Positions 1-5,566 are shown, numbered from the stretch's first letter. The stretch: DNA of 6,722 nucleotides from Ignavibacteriales bacterium (GCA_003560935.1 PWJF01000250.1:1-6722), one strand, 5' to 3'. Program-made: numbers and translations. Notes: a model not told the origin generated them from the sequence alone.

Positions 1-16
1 TAGAAAGGATAAAACA

Positions 17-181
17 ATGGCAGCCGTGAGAACACAATTACCACAACCGCCGCAGACTTGGAAAACCAATTTGAGGCACGGCGGCTCACAAATTACATTG
101 CCGGTGCTGCGTACATCGAATAACAATGTGCAGACAACACCGACGATACGACAATCGCCATACCGTCGGAGACTGATTTGA
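17..181 (+). CDS. doubtful small ORF, 54 residues, unrecognised
   Basis: An ATG at 17 follows an AAAGGA ribosome-binding-like stretch with about eight bases of spacing, and the frame runs to a TGA. The product would be basic and low in complexity (MAAVRTQLPQPPQ... ending SPYRRRLI) and I recognise no family. The frame starting at base 1 is also open, from 13 to 120 and from 124 to 207, and looks at least as protein-like, with a balanced, partly acidic composition (TAADLENQFEARRL). The stretch could therefore be a decayed gene or the tail of an upstream gene rather than this ORF. The TAG at 1-3 may itself be the stop of an upstream gene. A hairpin with CCGACG at 140-145 and CGTCGG at 164-169 lies inside. 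Between 182 and 239 I see only CCGG-rich sequence. A terminator follows at 240, so the region is probably transcribed on the plus strand. Confidence 0.2.
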   Translation: MAAVRTQLPQPPQTWKTNLRHGGSQITLPVLRTSNNNVQTTPTIRQSPYRRRLI

Positions 182-239
182 TGTTTTCCGGTTTCCGGCT
201 ACCGGATTAATTATAAAGGCCGGGCATAAAATGGAACGG

Positions 240-288
240 CTCCCGTTGCTGGTTGAATTGATTCTCCCCGGCAGCGGGAGTTTTATTT
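240..288 (+). terminator. strong intrinsic terminator, plus strand
   Basis: A 13-bp stem pairs 240-252 (CTCCCGTTGCTGG) with 268-280 (CCGGCAGCGGGAG), including two G-U wobbles. The loop is 15 bases (253-267), and the stem is followed directly by TTTTATTT (281-288). The T tract lies only on the plus side, so it stops a rightward transcript, most likely from a gene upstream of the window. It also shields the convergent tRNA transcript from read-through. Confidence 0.8.
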
Positions 289-334
289 ATAGGCCGGGTC
301 AGGCCGTGTGTTTTGTTTTAACCAAGTTTTGCTT

Positions 335-374
335 AAAAAACTAAACCCTTGCAGGTCAACGACTTACAAGGGTT
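335..374 (-). terminator. intrinsic terminator of the initiator tRNA transcript
   Basis: Read on the minus strand, AACCCTTG (374-367) pairs perfectly with CAAGGGTT (351-344) around a 15-base loop. TAG and a run of six T follow (complement of 340-335). The stem begins four bases after the tRNA discriminator base, so it is the natural 3' end of the tRNA precursor. Leftward read-through from the hydrolase gene would end here too. Confidence 0.8.
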
Positions 375-378
375 CCTG

Positions 379-451
<73 letters not shown>

Positions 452-469
452 ATGTTTATATAGACTACC

Positions 470-498
470 AATATAATCATTATGGGCGCGAAAGTCAA
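470..498 (-). promoter_or_regulatory. promoter of the initiator tRNA gene
   Basis: On the minus strand, TTGACT (498-493) and TATATT (475-470) are separated by exactly 17 bases, a near-consensus sigma70 arrangement. The first base of the tRNA is 19 bases beyond the -10 box, which leaves room for a short 5' leader. The same sequence fits the Bacteroidota pattern, with TTTG followed after 20 bases by TATATTGG (consensus TAnnTTTG). It lies between the hydrolase stop and the tRNA, so the tRNA does not depend on read-through. Confidence 0.7.
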
Positions 499-522
499 AT
501 AAACACAATTTATATGGCGATA

Positions 523-1566
523 TCAGATTACTTTTATTGCCACACCCGGCCACTTCTCAACCGCTTCCGTCGACCGCACAATATGCATACCCGCGCCGGC
601 AAATGTCCTGAAGATCTCATTCGCAGTATCCGTATAATCTATTACATCCGGTATGACGACCGGTGAGGTACAGTCTTCAAGGAGATAAACTTTTTTCAGC
701 AGCGACGGATCCTGTTTTTTTAACTCCTGCATGATATCGTCCACCGTCCACGCAACGCAGTGACTTTTTGCTTCTCCTGCTATTATGACTGCGTCATATT
801 CCCGTACTTTACGCATGATCGTTTCATCTTTTTCGACGAGTGTTTTACCTTCATGATCGACGTTTATTTCAGGACCTGATGCGGAATAGTGCTCGGTAAG
901 CGGGTGGCGTCCTTTGATGATGATGTCGGGCTGTGCGTTTCGCGCAACCGAATGGAAAAATATCGCCTCCTCAACCGACGAAACGAGTGCGTGGCCGATC
1001 CCGCCGAGCATAGCATGGTAAGGCCAGATCGTGAGATCGAATTTTTCGCGTTTCTTTAATTCGCCGGTATAATGTTCGAGCAATTGTTGACCGTATTCCG
1101 GATTTATACCGAGCGGTTTTGCCACCGCAGCGTTGAATTTCCATGTGCCCTGTTTGATATCGTCAGCCGATATGAGCGTAAATGGTCCGGGATGATTGCC
1201 GTTTTCGTCGACCAAAAAAAGCGAGTGAAATACCTGTATCGGGTGATGCGTGTCGAGGGTAGCGGTGATGTTAGTGATCTTGTCGAGATTACGATAGATG
1301 AATTCGCATAACCGCTTGTTGTCATCTACCGCTCCCGTTCCCGACCGTCCGCCGACATAAAGCTCAAATTCCGGCGTACAAAATGTATTTTGAACGTCGA
1401 TCAGTATCAAACAGATCTTTTGCCGGTCGTCCGATGAAGGCGAAATTGCATGTTTCTCGCTCCACGCTCTAGCATCTTTTAAGCGGTCTTCGTATTGTAC
1501 TTTCCAGACGATGCCGACTTGCTGTACGTCAAAATGGGGGGGTATTGGTAGTTGATTATCTTTCAT
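523..1566 (-). CDS. cysteine hydrolase, isochorismatase/nicotinamidase superfamily, long form
   Basis: A 347-residue cytosolic protein with no signal peptide or membrane segment. The fold is indicated by LILIDVQNTF (53-62, candidate catalytic Asp57), the metal-site-like cluster DTHH (105-108) with His114, WPYH (181-184), a Lys in IKGRHP (candidate Lys218), and AGEAKSHCV (263-271) with the likely nucleophile Cys270. These match the Asp-Lys-Cys triad of the superfamily. It is longer than classic nicotinamidases (about 180-220 residues). The extra length is a roughly 50-residue N-terminal region starting IPPHFDV and inserts between the metal site and WPYH. I recall long homologues with the same motifs, including VGGRSGTGAV (71-80), in several phyla, so this is a real subfamily whose substrate I cannot name. 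The ATG at 1566 is set by GAGGTG (1579-1574) seven bases upstream. No terminator is visible before the tRNA gene. Superfamily membership is firm; amide or ester hydrolysis is inferred. Confidence 0.9.
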   Translation of the reverse strand: MKDNQLPIPPHFDVQQVGIVWKVQYEDRLKDARAWSEKHAISPSSDDRQKICLILIDVQNTFCTPEFELYVGGRSGTGAVDDNKRLCEFIYRNLDKITNITATLDTHHPIQVFHSLFLVDENGNHPGPFTLISADDIKQGTWKFNAAVAKPLGINPEYGQQLLEHYTGELKKREKFDLTIWPYHAMLGGIGHALVSSVEEAIFFHSVARNAQPDIIIKGRHPLTEHYSASGPEINVDHEGKTLVEKDETIMRKVREYDAVIIAGEAKSHCVAWTVDDIMQELKKQDPSLLKKVYLLEDCTSPVVIPDVIDYTDTANEIFRTFAGAGMHIVRSTEAVEKWPGVAIKVI

Positions 1567-1600
1567 TTTTAATCACCTCGTATTTTTCTGTATTTAATAT

Positions 1601-1651
1601 AGCCACTGATTTCACGGATTTTTTAAAAAATAATCTGTGAAATCAGTGGCT
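1601..1651. repeat. 51-bp near-perfect palindrome (REP/MITE-like element)
   Basis: The 20-base left arm (1601-1620, beginning AGCCACTGATTTCAC) is the reverse complement of the right arm (1632-1651) except for one G-T wobble. The 11-base A/T centre (1621-1631) is itself partly symmetric. Each arm holds a 9-base tandem unit, CACTGATTT then CACGGATTT. The element sits in the gap between two divergently transcribed genes, so it cannot terminate either of them. The same trinucleotide TAT flanks both ends (1598-1600 and 1652-1654), which could be a target duplication or chance. Intergenic palindromes built on CACnGATT-type units are, as I recall, scattered in many bacterial genomes. Copy number cannot be judged from one copy. 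Confidence 0.75.
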
Positions 1652-1725
1652 TATTATCCTTTTTAAAGTGGACTCAACTATGTGACAAAAATAATACATT
1701 ATCATTCTTTTATCAAATCTTAAAA

Positions 1726-1754
1726 TTGAAGTCTATCCGTATATTCAGTATATT
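1726..1754 (+). promoter_or_regulatory. candidate promoter for the MarC-family gene
   Basis: TTGAAG (1726-1731) and TATATT (1749-1754) are 17 bases apart, a reasonable sigma70 arrangement ending 38 bases before the start codon. The -10 box lies in a perfect tandem repeat of GTATATTCA (1739-1747 and 1748-1756). No competing hexamer pair of similar quality was found between 1652 and 1792. Confidence 0.4.
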
Positions 1755-1792
1755 CAACACTTACCAACCATAACACGAGGAGATAAAAACAT

Positions 1793-2494
1793 ATGGATAT
1801 TATAGAACTCCTGCAGACGACCGCGGCTTATCTTCTGATAACCATAGCGGGTATTTTCGTGATAGTGAACCCGCTTACCACAGCATTTGCATTCATGTCG
1901 CTGACCACCAGAATGAAGGAAGAACGACGGAAAACGATCGCATTGAAAGCAACGAAAATATCGACGGGGTTATTCTTCATCTTTGCGCTCCTCGGCGGCG
2001 TCATTTTCCAACTGTTCGGGATCACTCTTGCCGCATTTCGAATTGCCGGGGGGATCATTCTTTTCGGGATCGCAATGGGGATGATAAGCAAACGGGAAAG
2101 CGATGCTGCCGGTCATAAGAAACCGGAAGGAGAGATTGCGGACGATATTTCCGTCATACCGCTTGCAATTCCGTTTATAAGCGGTCCCGGTTCCATCGCG
2201 ACCGTCATGATATTGACAAGCGAAGCGCCTACTATTTACCACACCGCTCTTGTTTTCATTGCCGTGCTTATCACGACGGTAAGCTGTTATTATTCGATGA
2301 TATATTCCAAAGTAATAGTTCGATATCTGGGTGATACCGGCAAGCAGATCATAACAAAGGTCTTCGGACTCATCCTCGCGGTGATCTCCGTACAGTTCGT
2401 GATAAACGGTATTGCCAATGTCGTCGTCGATTTCGGTATCATCGAAATACCGGGCATCGATCCGGGTCCCGGCTTCGAACCGGAAATCGAATAG
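1793..2494 (+). CDS. MarC-family (UPF0056) multi-pass inner-membrane protein
   Basis: A 233-residue integral membrane protein with about six hydrophobic segments (roughly 11-35, 56-73, 78-97, 121-142, 149-170, 185-212). Family marks are IVNPLTT (24-30) in the first segment, FRIAGGIILF (82-91), and the strongly conserved PLAIPFISGPGSI (123-135), which begins the second half. The two halves are separated by a charged loop (99-118). Length matches the family, usually 200-220 residues, plus a short acidic Pro/Gly tail (IPGIDPGPGFEPEIE). The family is named after E. coli MarC, once linked to multiple antibiotic resistance, but that link was not upheld and the transported substrate is unknown. GAGGAGA (1777-1783) nine bases before the ATG fixes the start. 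It runs divergently from the hydrolase. No clear terminator separates it from folB, so read-through into the folate cluster is possible. Confidence 0.93.
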   Translation: MDIIELLQTTAAYLLITIAGIFVIVNPLTTAFAFMSLTTRMKEERRKTIALKATKISTGLFFIFALLGGVIFQLFGITLAAFRIAGGIILFGIAMGMISKRESDAAGHKKPEGEIADDISVIPLAIPFISGPGSIATVMILTSEAPTIYHTALVFIAVLITTVSCYYSMIYSKVIVRYLGDTGKQIITKVFGLILAVISVQFVINGIANVVVDFGIIEIPGIDPGPGFEPEIE

Positions 2495-2502
2495 TCTCCG
2501 TA

Positions 2503-2534
2503 TTTGACAATACGTTAATCATTTAATATCTTTT
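2503..2534 (+). promoter_or_regulatory. candidate promoter for the folate cluster
   Basis: TTGACA (2504-2509) is followed after 17 bases by TATCTT (2527-2532). Read in the Bacteroidota style, TTTG (2503-2506) is followed after 20 bases by TATCTTTT (2527-2534, consensus TAnnTTTG). It lies in the AT-rich 74-bp gap between the MarC-family gene and folB. A small hairpin (CGTATT 2499-2504, AATACG 2509-2514) overlaps the -35 box but lacks a T tract, so it is a poor terminator. Confidence 0.4.
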
Positions 2535-2568
2535 TAAATATTTTCATATATTCAAAAATTTACAATTC

Positions 2569-2940
2569 ATGCCCGAATTAAATATTATTCGCATAAAAAA
2601 TGCGGTCTTTTACGCTTATCACGGGGCATTTCAGGATGAACAAAATCTTGGCGGAAGGTTCGAGGTGGATATCGACATGTATTGTGATTTCAGTGCCGCT
2701 GCACGAAGCGACGACCTTAAACTGACCGTCGATTATGAGAAAGTATATACCGTCATAAAACAGCTTGTCGAAGAGAAAAAGTATTTTCTTATCGAGGCGC
2801 TCGGGTATAAAATAGCGGATGGTATACTGGAAAACTTCGATTTAGTCAGAAAAGTGGATGTCCGTGTGAGAAAGAACAATCCACCCGTGCGAGGCGTTAT
2901 AGATGCAGTCGAAGTTGAGGTGCAGCGTGCCAAGAGGTAA
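2569..2940 (+). CDS. folB: dihydroneopterin aldolase
   Basis: A 123-residue cytosolic enzyme of folate synthesis that cleaves 7,8-dihydroneopterin to 6-hydroxymethyl-7,8-dihydropterin and glycolaldehyde. The whole FolB fold is covered: FYAYHGAFQDEQNLGGRF (14-31) with the conserved Glu24, VDYEKVY (54-60) with Tyr56, LIEALGYKIAD (74-84) with the pterin-anchoring Glu76, and RVRKNNPP (99-106) with the catalytic Lys102. These correspond to Glu22, Tyr54, Glu74 and Lys100 of the S. aureus enzyme. Length is normal for the family. No Shine-Dalgarno sequence precedes the ATG; the leader is A/T-rich (TTTACAATTC), as is common in Bacteroidota. The start is supported by the typical short N-terminus before the first beta strand. 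The 3' end overlaps folK, whose product uses the FolB product directly. Family and function are confident. Confidence 0.95.
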   Translation: MPELNIIRIKNAVFYAYHGAFQDEQNLGGRFEVDIDMYCDFSAAARSDDLKLTVDYEKVYTVIKQLVEEKKYFLIEALGYKIADGILENFDLVRKVDVRVRKNNPPVRGVIDAVEVEVQRAKR

Positions 2941-3442
2941 AACAATTCCAATCCCGCGCCATGTTGCGTTTATCGGATTAGGTTCGAATCTCGGCGACAG
3001 ACAAATGTTTGTTGCATACGGTATGAAACGCTTGAGCCGTATGGATCAATCGGTCATCGGATCGATATCCGGGTTATATTCAACTGAACCTGTCGATATA
3101 TCCGACCGGACGCCTTTTTTAAATATGGTGATTCAATTGTACACCGGACTTGATGCGATGACACTGCTCGGTGAGCTTCAGCAGATCGAAAAAGACGCAG
3201 GTCGTACGGAGGCACAGAATAAAACATCGCGCGTGCTGGATATGGACATTTTGTTTTATGATGACGATATTATAACAGTGGACAATCTGATCGTTCCGCA
3301 TCCGGAAGTACATAACAGAAGATTTATGCTGCAGCCGCTTGCCGATATTGCACATGATCTGGTGCATCCGGTAAAACAAAAAACAATACAAGAACTTCTG
3401 AATGCATGTTCGAGCGACCACTGGGTAAAACGGTTGCAGTAA
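2903..3442 (+). CDS. folK: 2-amino-4-hydroxy-6-hydroxymethyldihydropteridine diphosphokinase (HPPK)
   Basis: A 179-residue cytosolic kinase that transfers pyrophosphate from ATP to the FolB product, the step before dihydropteroate synthase. Motifs in order (from the ATG): FIGLGSNLGDR (23-33), YSTEPVDI (59-66), PFLN (71-74), AGRTEAQNKTSRVLDMDIL (99-117) and VPHPEVHNRRFML (131-143). Asp113 and Asp115 match the magnesium-binding Asp95/Asp97 of E. coli HPPK, and Arg101 and Arg110 match Arg82 and Arg92. The second Arg of the GRxR motif (Arg84 in E. coli) is Glu103 here, and the following loop is one residue shorter. The start is uncertain. The ATG at 2903 overlaps folB by 38 bases and adds about 19 residues before the usual N-terminus. 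The GTG at 2927, with GAGGTG (2917-2922) only four bases upstream, is an alternative. A rare ATT at 2945 also has AGAGGT six bases before it. Overlap with folB implies translational coupling. Confidence 0.93.
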   Translation: MQSKLRCSVPRGKTIPIPRHVAFIGLGSNLGDRQMFVAYGMKRLSRMDQSVIGSISGLYSTEPVDISDRTPFLNMVIQLYTGLDAMTLLGELQQIEKDAGRTEAQNKTSRVLDMDILFYDDDIITVDNLIVPHPEVHNRRFMLQPLADIAHDLVHPVKQKTIQELLNACSSDHWVKRLQ

Positions 3443-3467
3443 TAATGAGGTCCATTCATCAAACCAT

Positions 3468-3481
3468 AGGAAATACTATTG
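3468..3481 (+). promoter_or_regulatory. ribosome binding site fixing a TTG start
   Basis: AGGA (3468-3471) lies seven bases before TTG at 3479. An in-frame TAG at 3467-3469 rules out a start further upstream. The next in-frame Met is residue 40, beyond the P-loop, so TTG is the only sensible start for the kinase. Confidence 0.75.
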
Positions 3482-4192
3482 TCTAACCGCCAGCAAAAGA
3501 AAACGCAGACCCCCCAAACGAATCAATTCGGCGGAGATATACGATATATTGCAATCGAAGGGGTAATCGGGGTAGGAAAGACCAGTCTTGCTTCCATGCT
3601 CGGGGAGTTTTTCGGTGCTCGTGTCGTCCTTGAACGATTCGATGAGAATCCGTTTCTCGAACGTTTCTACGAGGATCCGGAACATTACGCTTTTCAAACA
3701 CAGATGTCGTTTCTCTTGAGCAGATACAAACAGCAGCAGGAACTATTCCAGGCCGATCTTTTTCACAACATCATGATTACTGATTATATTTTTGAAAAAG
3801 ATAAAATCTTTGCCTACCTTAATTTACAGGACGACGAACTCAAGCTGTACGAAACCGTTGTCGCCGCGATCGAAAAGAATATTCTGACGCCGGATCTGGT
3901 AATTTATCTGCAGTCAAGTACCGGGCGGCTTCTTGAGAATATAAAAAAACGCGCCAGACCGTATGAGAAACATATTACAGCCGAGTATCTAAAAGACCTG
4001 AACGAGGCGTACAATTATTTCTTTTTCCGGTACCGGCAGGCGCCTCTGTTGATTGTCAATGCAACAGAGATCGATTTTGTGAACCGACCCGAGGATTTTT
4101 CAGAATTACTGAAAGAGATAACCCGGCAAAACAGATCGCCGGTTGAGTATTATAACCCGTTGAAGAAGGGTACGCAGAAGGAGGCAAAGTAA
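3479..4192 (+). CDS. deoxynucleoside kinase (dNK/dGK/dCK family)
   Basis: A 237-residue cytosolic P-loop kinase that phosphorylates deoxynucleosides to 5'-monophosphates for salvage. Seen in order: a polar 18-residue leader, IAIEGVIGVGKTSLA (24-38) with the P-loop GVIGVGKT (28-35), LERFDENPFLERFYED (51-66) with the base-contacting Glu52, the FQTQMSFLLSRYKQ helix (72-85), the TDYIFEKDKIFA segment (101-112) in the place of the family's DRS/ERS region, VIYLQSS (141-147), and a basic lid KKRARPYEK (156-164). The length suits bacterial dNKs of about 200-240 residues. I cannot tell from motifs whether it prefers purines or pyrimidines; bacterial relatives are often called deoxyguanosine or deoxyadenosine kinases. 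It starts at TTG 36 bases after folK, and the next gene follows its stop by one base, so the four genes look like one operon. Family assignment is firm, substrate open. Confidence 0.92.
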   Translation: MSNRQQKKTQTPQTNQFGGDIRYIAIEGVIGVGKTSLASMLGEFFGARVVLERFDENPFLERFYEDPEHYAFQTQMSFLLSRYKQQQELFQADLFHNIMITDYIFEKDKIFAYLNLQDDELKLYETVVAAIEKNILTPDLVIYLQSSTGRLLENIKKRARPYEKHITAEYLKDLNEAYNYFFFRYRQAPLLIVNATEIDFVNRPEDFSELLKEITRQNRSPVEYYNPLKKGTQKEAK

Positions 4193-4193
4193 C

Positions 4194-4412
4194 ATGTTAT
4201 TACGATATATTATTATTCTTGTGCTGCTGTATGTCCTGTACCGCCTTGTTAAAACGGCGCTGCGCGGTTTTGTGGGAAACCTGAGTGCACACCGGCGGCA
4301 TAACAATGCGGACGGAAAAAACGTGCATGGAGGAAAGAAGGCAAACCTGGAAGATATTCCCGATGCCAAGTATGAGGAGATAAAGGACGATACCGCAGAC
4401 AGAAAAAATTGA
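4194..4412 (+). CDS. small membrane-anchored protein with acidic tail motif, unknown function
   Basis: A 72-residue protein with one N-terminal hydrophobic helix (RYIIILVLLYVLYRLVK, 4-20), a basic, His/Asn/Gly-rich linker (24-49), and a charged C-terminal segment, LEDIPDAKYEEIKDD (52-66). The arrangement predicts an inner-membrane anchor with a short soluble tail, probably cytoplasmic since positive charges follow the helix. Small proteins with one helix and a DAxYEEI-like tail are, as I recall, frequent as hypotheticals in Ignavibacteria-like and Bacteroidota genomes; no function is assigned. A perfect AAGGAGG (4178-4184), inside the end of the kinase gene, lies nine bases before the ATG, and only one base separates it from the kinase stop. 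This strong site and tight coupling support a real gene. Confidence 0.75.
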   Translation: MLLRYIIILVLLYVLYRLVKTALRGFVGNLSAHRRHNNADGKNVHGGKKANLEDIPDAKYEEIKDDTADRKN

Positions 4413-4444
4413 ACCACACACCTGCTATCCGTAGGTTCACCCCG

Positions 4445-4490
4445 GCAAGAGATTTAGCAAATATTTGCGAATAAAATTGATCTTGCTTTT
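4445..4490 (+). terminator. weak candidate terminator after the folate/kinase cluster
   Basis: GCAAGA (4445-4450) pairs with TCTTGC (4481-4486), followed by TTTT (4487-4490). The interior holds a perfect 12-base palindrome, GCAAATATTTGC (4457-4468), which would form an inner hairpin. The outer stem is only six pairs and the interior is A/T-rich, so termination strength is doubtful. It is the best structure in the gap 4413-4567. A second inverted repeat, TGAACC (4410-4415, overlapping the stop) with GGTTCA (4434-4439), has no T tract. Confidence 0.35.
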
Positions 4491-4567
4491 CACCGCTTCT
4501 TTATGTAATTTTTCACCTCCAAAGGTAGTTCACTCTTTTTTAGACTTCAGTTAATTAATAAAAACCT

Positions 4568-5566
4568 ATGACCAGGCAGTTGTTGCAGAAAGTTGAGAAG
4601 TATAAGATACTTGAAACGCGTATTTGCGATCTCGATTTAAAATTTGACGGTCTCATTCTAAAACTTTTACGAAAGGTTGCGGCCGAACTTCGCCGCAGGG
4701 GGATCAGATTCCGTCCAGAATATTACTACGGTACCGGATGGGGCTGTGTCGACCGCAGCATATCGATTGAAATTCCGTTCTGGTTCGGCAGTAAAGCGTT
4801 GCGTCAGCTCGAGAATGAACTAAACCTCGGGGGAGTGGAGAACGAGAACGAGATACTCATGGCTCTTCGTCACGAGATCGGTCATGCGATTCTCTATGCG
4901 TACAGAATCTACCGTGACCGCGAATGGGGACGGTTGTTCGGCAACATGAAAAAAGTTTACCGGGATTACTATATATATAATCCCTGGAGTAAGCGTCACG
5001 TCCGTCATCTTCCTGATCATTATGCACAGAAACATCCCGATGAAGATTGGGCCGAAACGTTCGCCGTGTGGTTGAAGCCGCGATCGAACTGGAAAACAAA
5101 ATACGGTAAAACGCCGGTAAAACGTAAGTTGGAATATGTCGATACTATAATGCGCGAGATTGCTCATATGGAACCTCCGGTTGCAAAGACGGATCGTGAC
5201 GAGCCGATCGAGAAAGTTCGTATGACGGTGGCGGAATTTTATAAGATAAATTTAGTATCGCGCGTCGATAAAGATGATTTATACGGATATGTGGATGATA
5301 TAAAGGCAATTTTTTATTATAATGGTAGACGGACAAATTCGTTCCGGGATGCATGGAAATTTATCCATAAATATGCGCCGTTGATCGAAGATAAAGTGTG
5401 TCAATGGATCTATTACGCCGACCGGGAAAAATTGCGAAAACATCTTTCGCAGATTGAAGGTGTGTGCAGAACATATAAACTGAAGATCCGCAAGGGTGAT
5501 GAGCTGGAGAAGATGTCGGAATTAACGGTGCTGCTTACCTACAATATCATGTACGATCTCTATTAA
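4568..5566 (+). CDS. putative zinc metallopeptidase, Peptidase_Mx/COG4307-like, with basic C-terminal region
   Basis: A 332-residue protein with no signal peptide or membrane segment, so probably cytosolic. LMALRHEIGHAILYAY (97-112) contains HExxH with His102, Glu103 and His106, the zinc ligands and general base of zincin peptidases. About 50 residues later, HYAQKHPDEDWAETFAVWL (151-169) gives a downstream acidic ligand, probably Glu163 (Asp160 is possible). This HExxH plus HPxEDWAETxA pairing resembles the putative zinc-binding metallopeptidase family Peptidase_Mx. Residues 30-75 (ILKLLRKVAAELRRRGI then YYYGTGWGCVDRSISIEIPFW) would form the N-terminal part of the domain. I see no CxxC zinc ribbon of the kind I recall in family members. 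Residues about 215-332 are a charged, Tyr- and Lys-rich region I do not recognise. The ATG lacks a Shine-Dalgarno sequence (leader TTAATAAAAACCT). Flanking gaps of 155 and 81 bp suggest its own transcript. Substrate unknown. Confidence 0.75.
   Translation: MTRQLLQKVEKYKILETRICDLDLKFDGLILKLLRKVAAELRRRGIRFRPEYYYGTGWGCVDRSISIEIPFWFGSKALRQLENELNLGGVENENEILMALRHEIGHAILYAYRIYRDREWGRLFGNMKKVYRDYYIYNPWSKRHVRHLPDHYAQKHPDEDWAETFAVWLKPRSNWKTKYGKTPVKRKLEYVDTIMREIAHMEPPVAKTDRDEPIEKVRMTVAEFYKINLVSRVDKDDLYGYVDDIKAIFYYNGRRTNSFRDAWKFIHKYAPLIEDKVCQWIYYADREKLRKHLSQIEGVCRTYKLKIRKGDELEKMSELTVLLTYNIMYDLY

Noticed and set aside
218..299. GGCCGGG repeated at 218-224 and 292-298 on both sides of the terminator
   Set aside because: Seven bases of a GC-rich word are easily shared by chance and the flanks diverge at once.
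523..1566. Naming the hydrolase pncA (nicotinamidase)
   Set aside because: The superfamily motifs are present, but the length and subfamily-specific segments differ from PncA, so the substrate cannot be assigned.
2499..2514. Small hairpin after the MarC-family gene (CGTATT/AATACG) as a terminator
   Set aside because: Only six pairs, A/T-rich, and not followed by a T run; it overlaps a better candidate -35 promoter element.
4437..4493. Minus-strand 18-codon frame (GTG start, VKSKINFIRKYLLNLLPG) in the gap before the metallopeptidase gene
   Set aside because: Protein-like composition, but very short and without a clear ribosome binding site; the GGAGGTG further upstream on that strand leads into a stop. 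It could be a decayed remnant, but nothing supports a gene.
4820..5167. Minus-strand 115-codon open frame opposite the metallopeptidase gene
   Set aside because: It mirrors the region coding the HEIGH and DWAE motifs; its translation lacks any motif or start signal.
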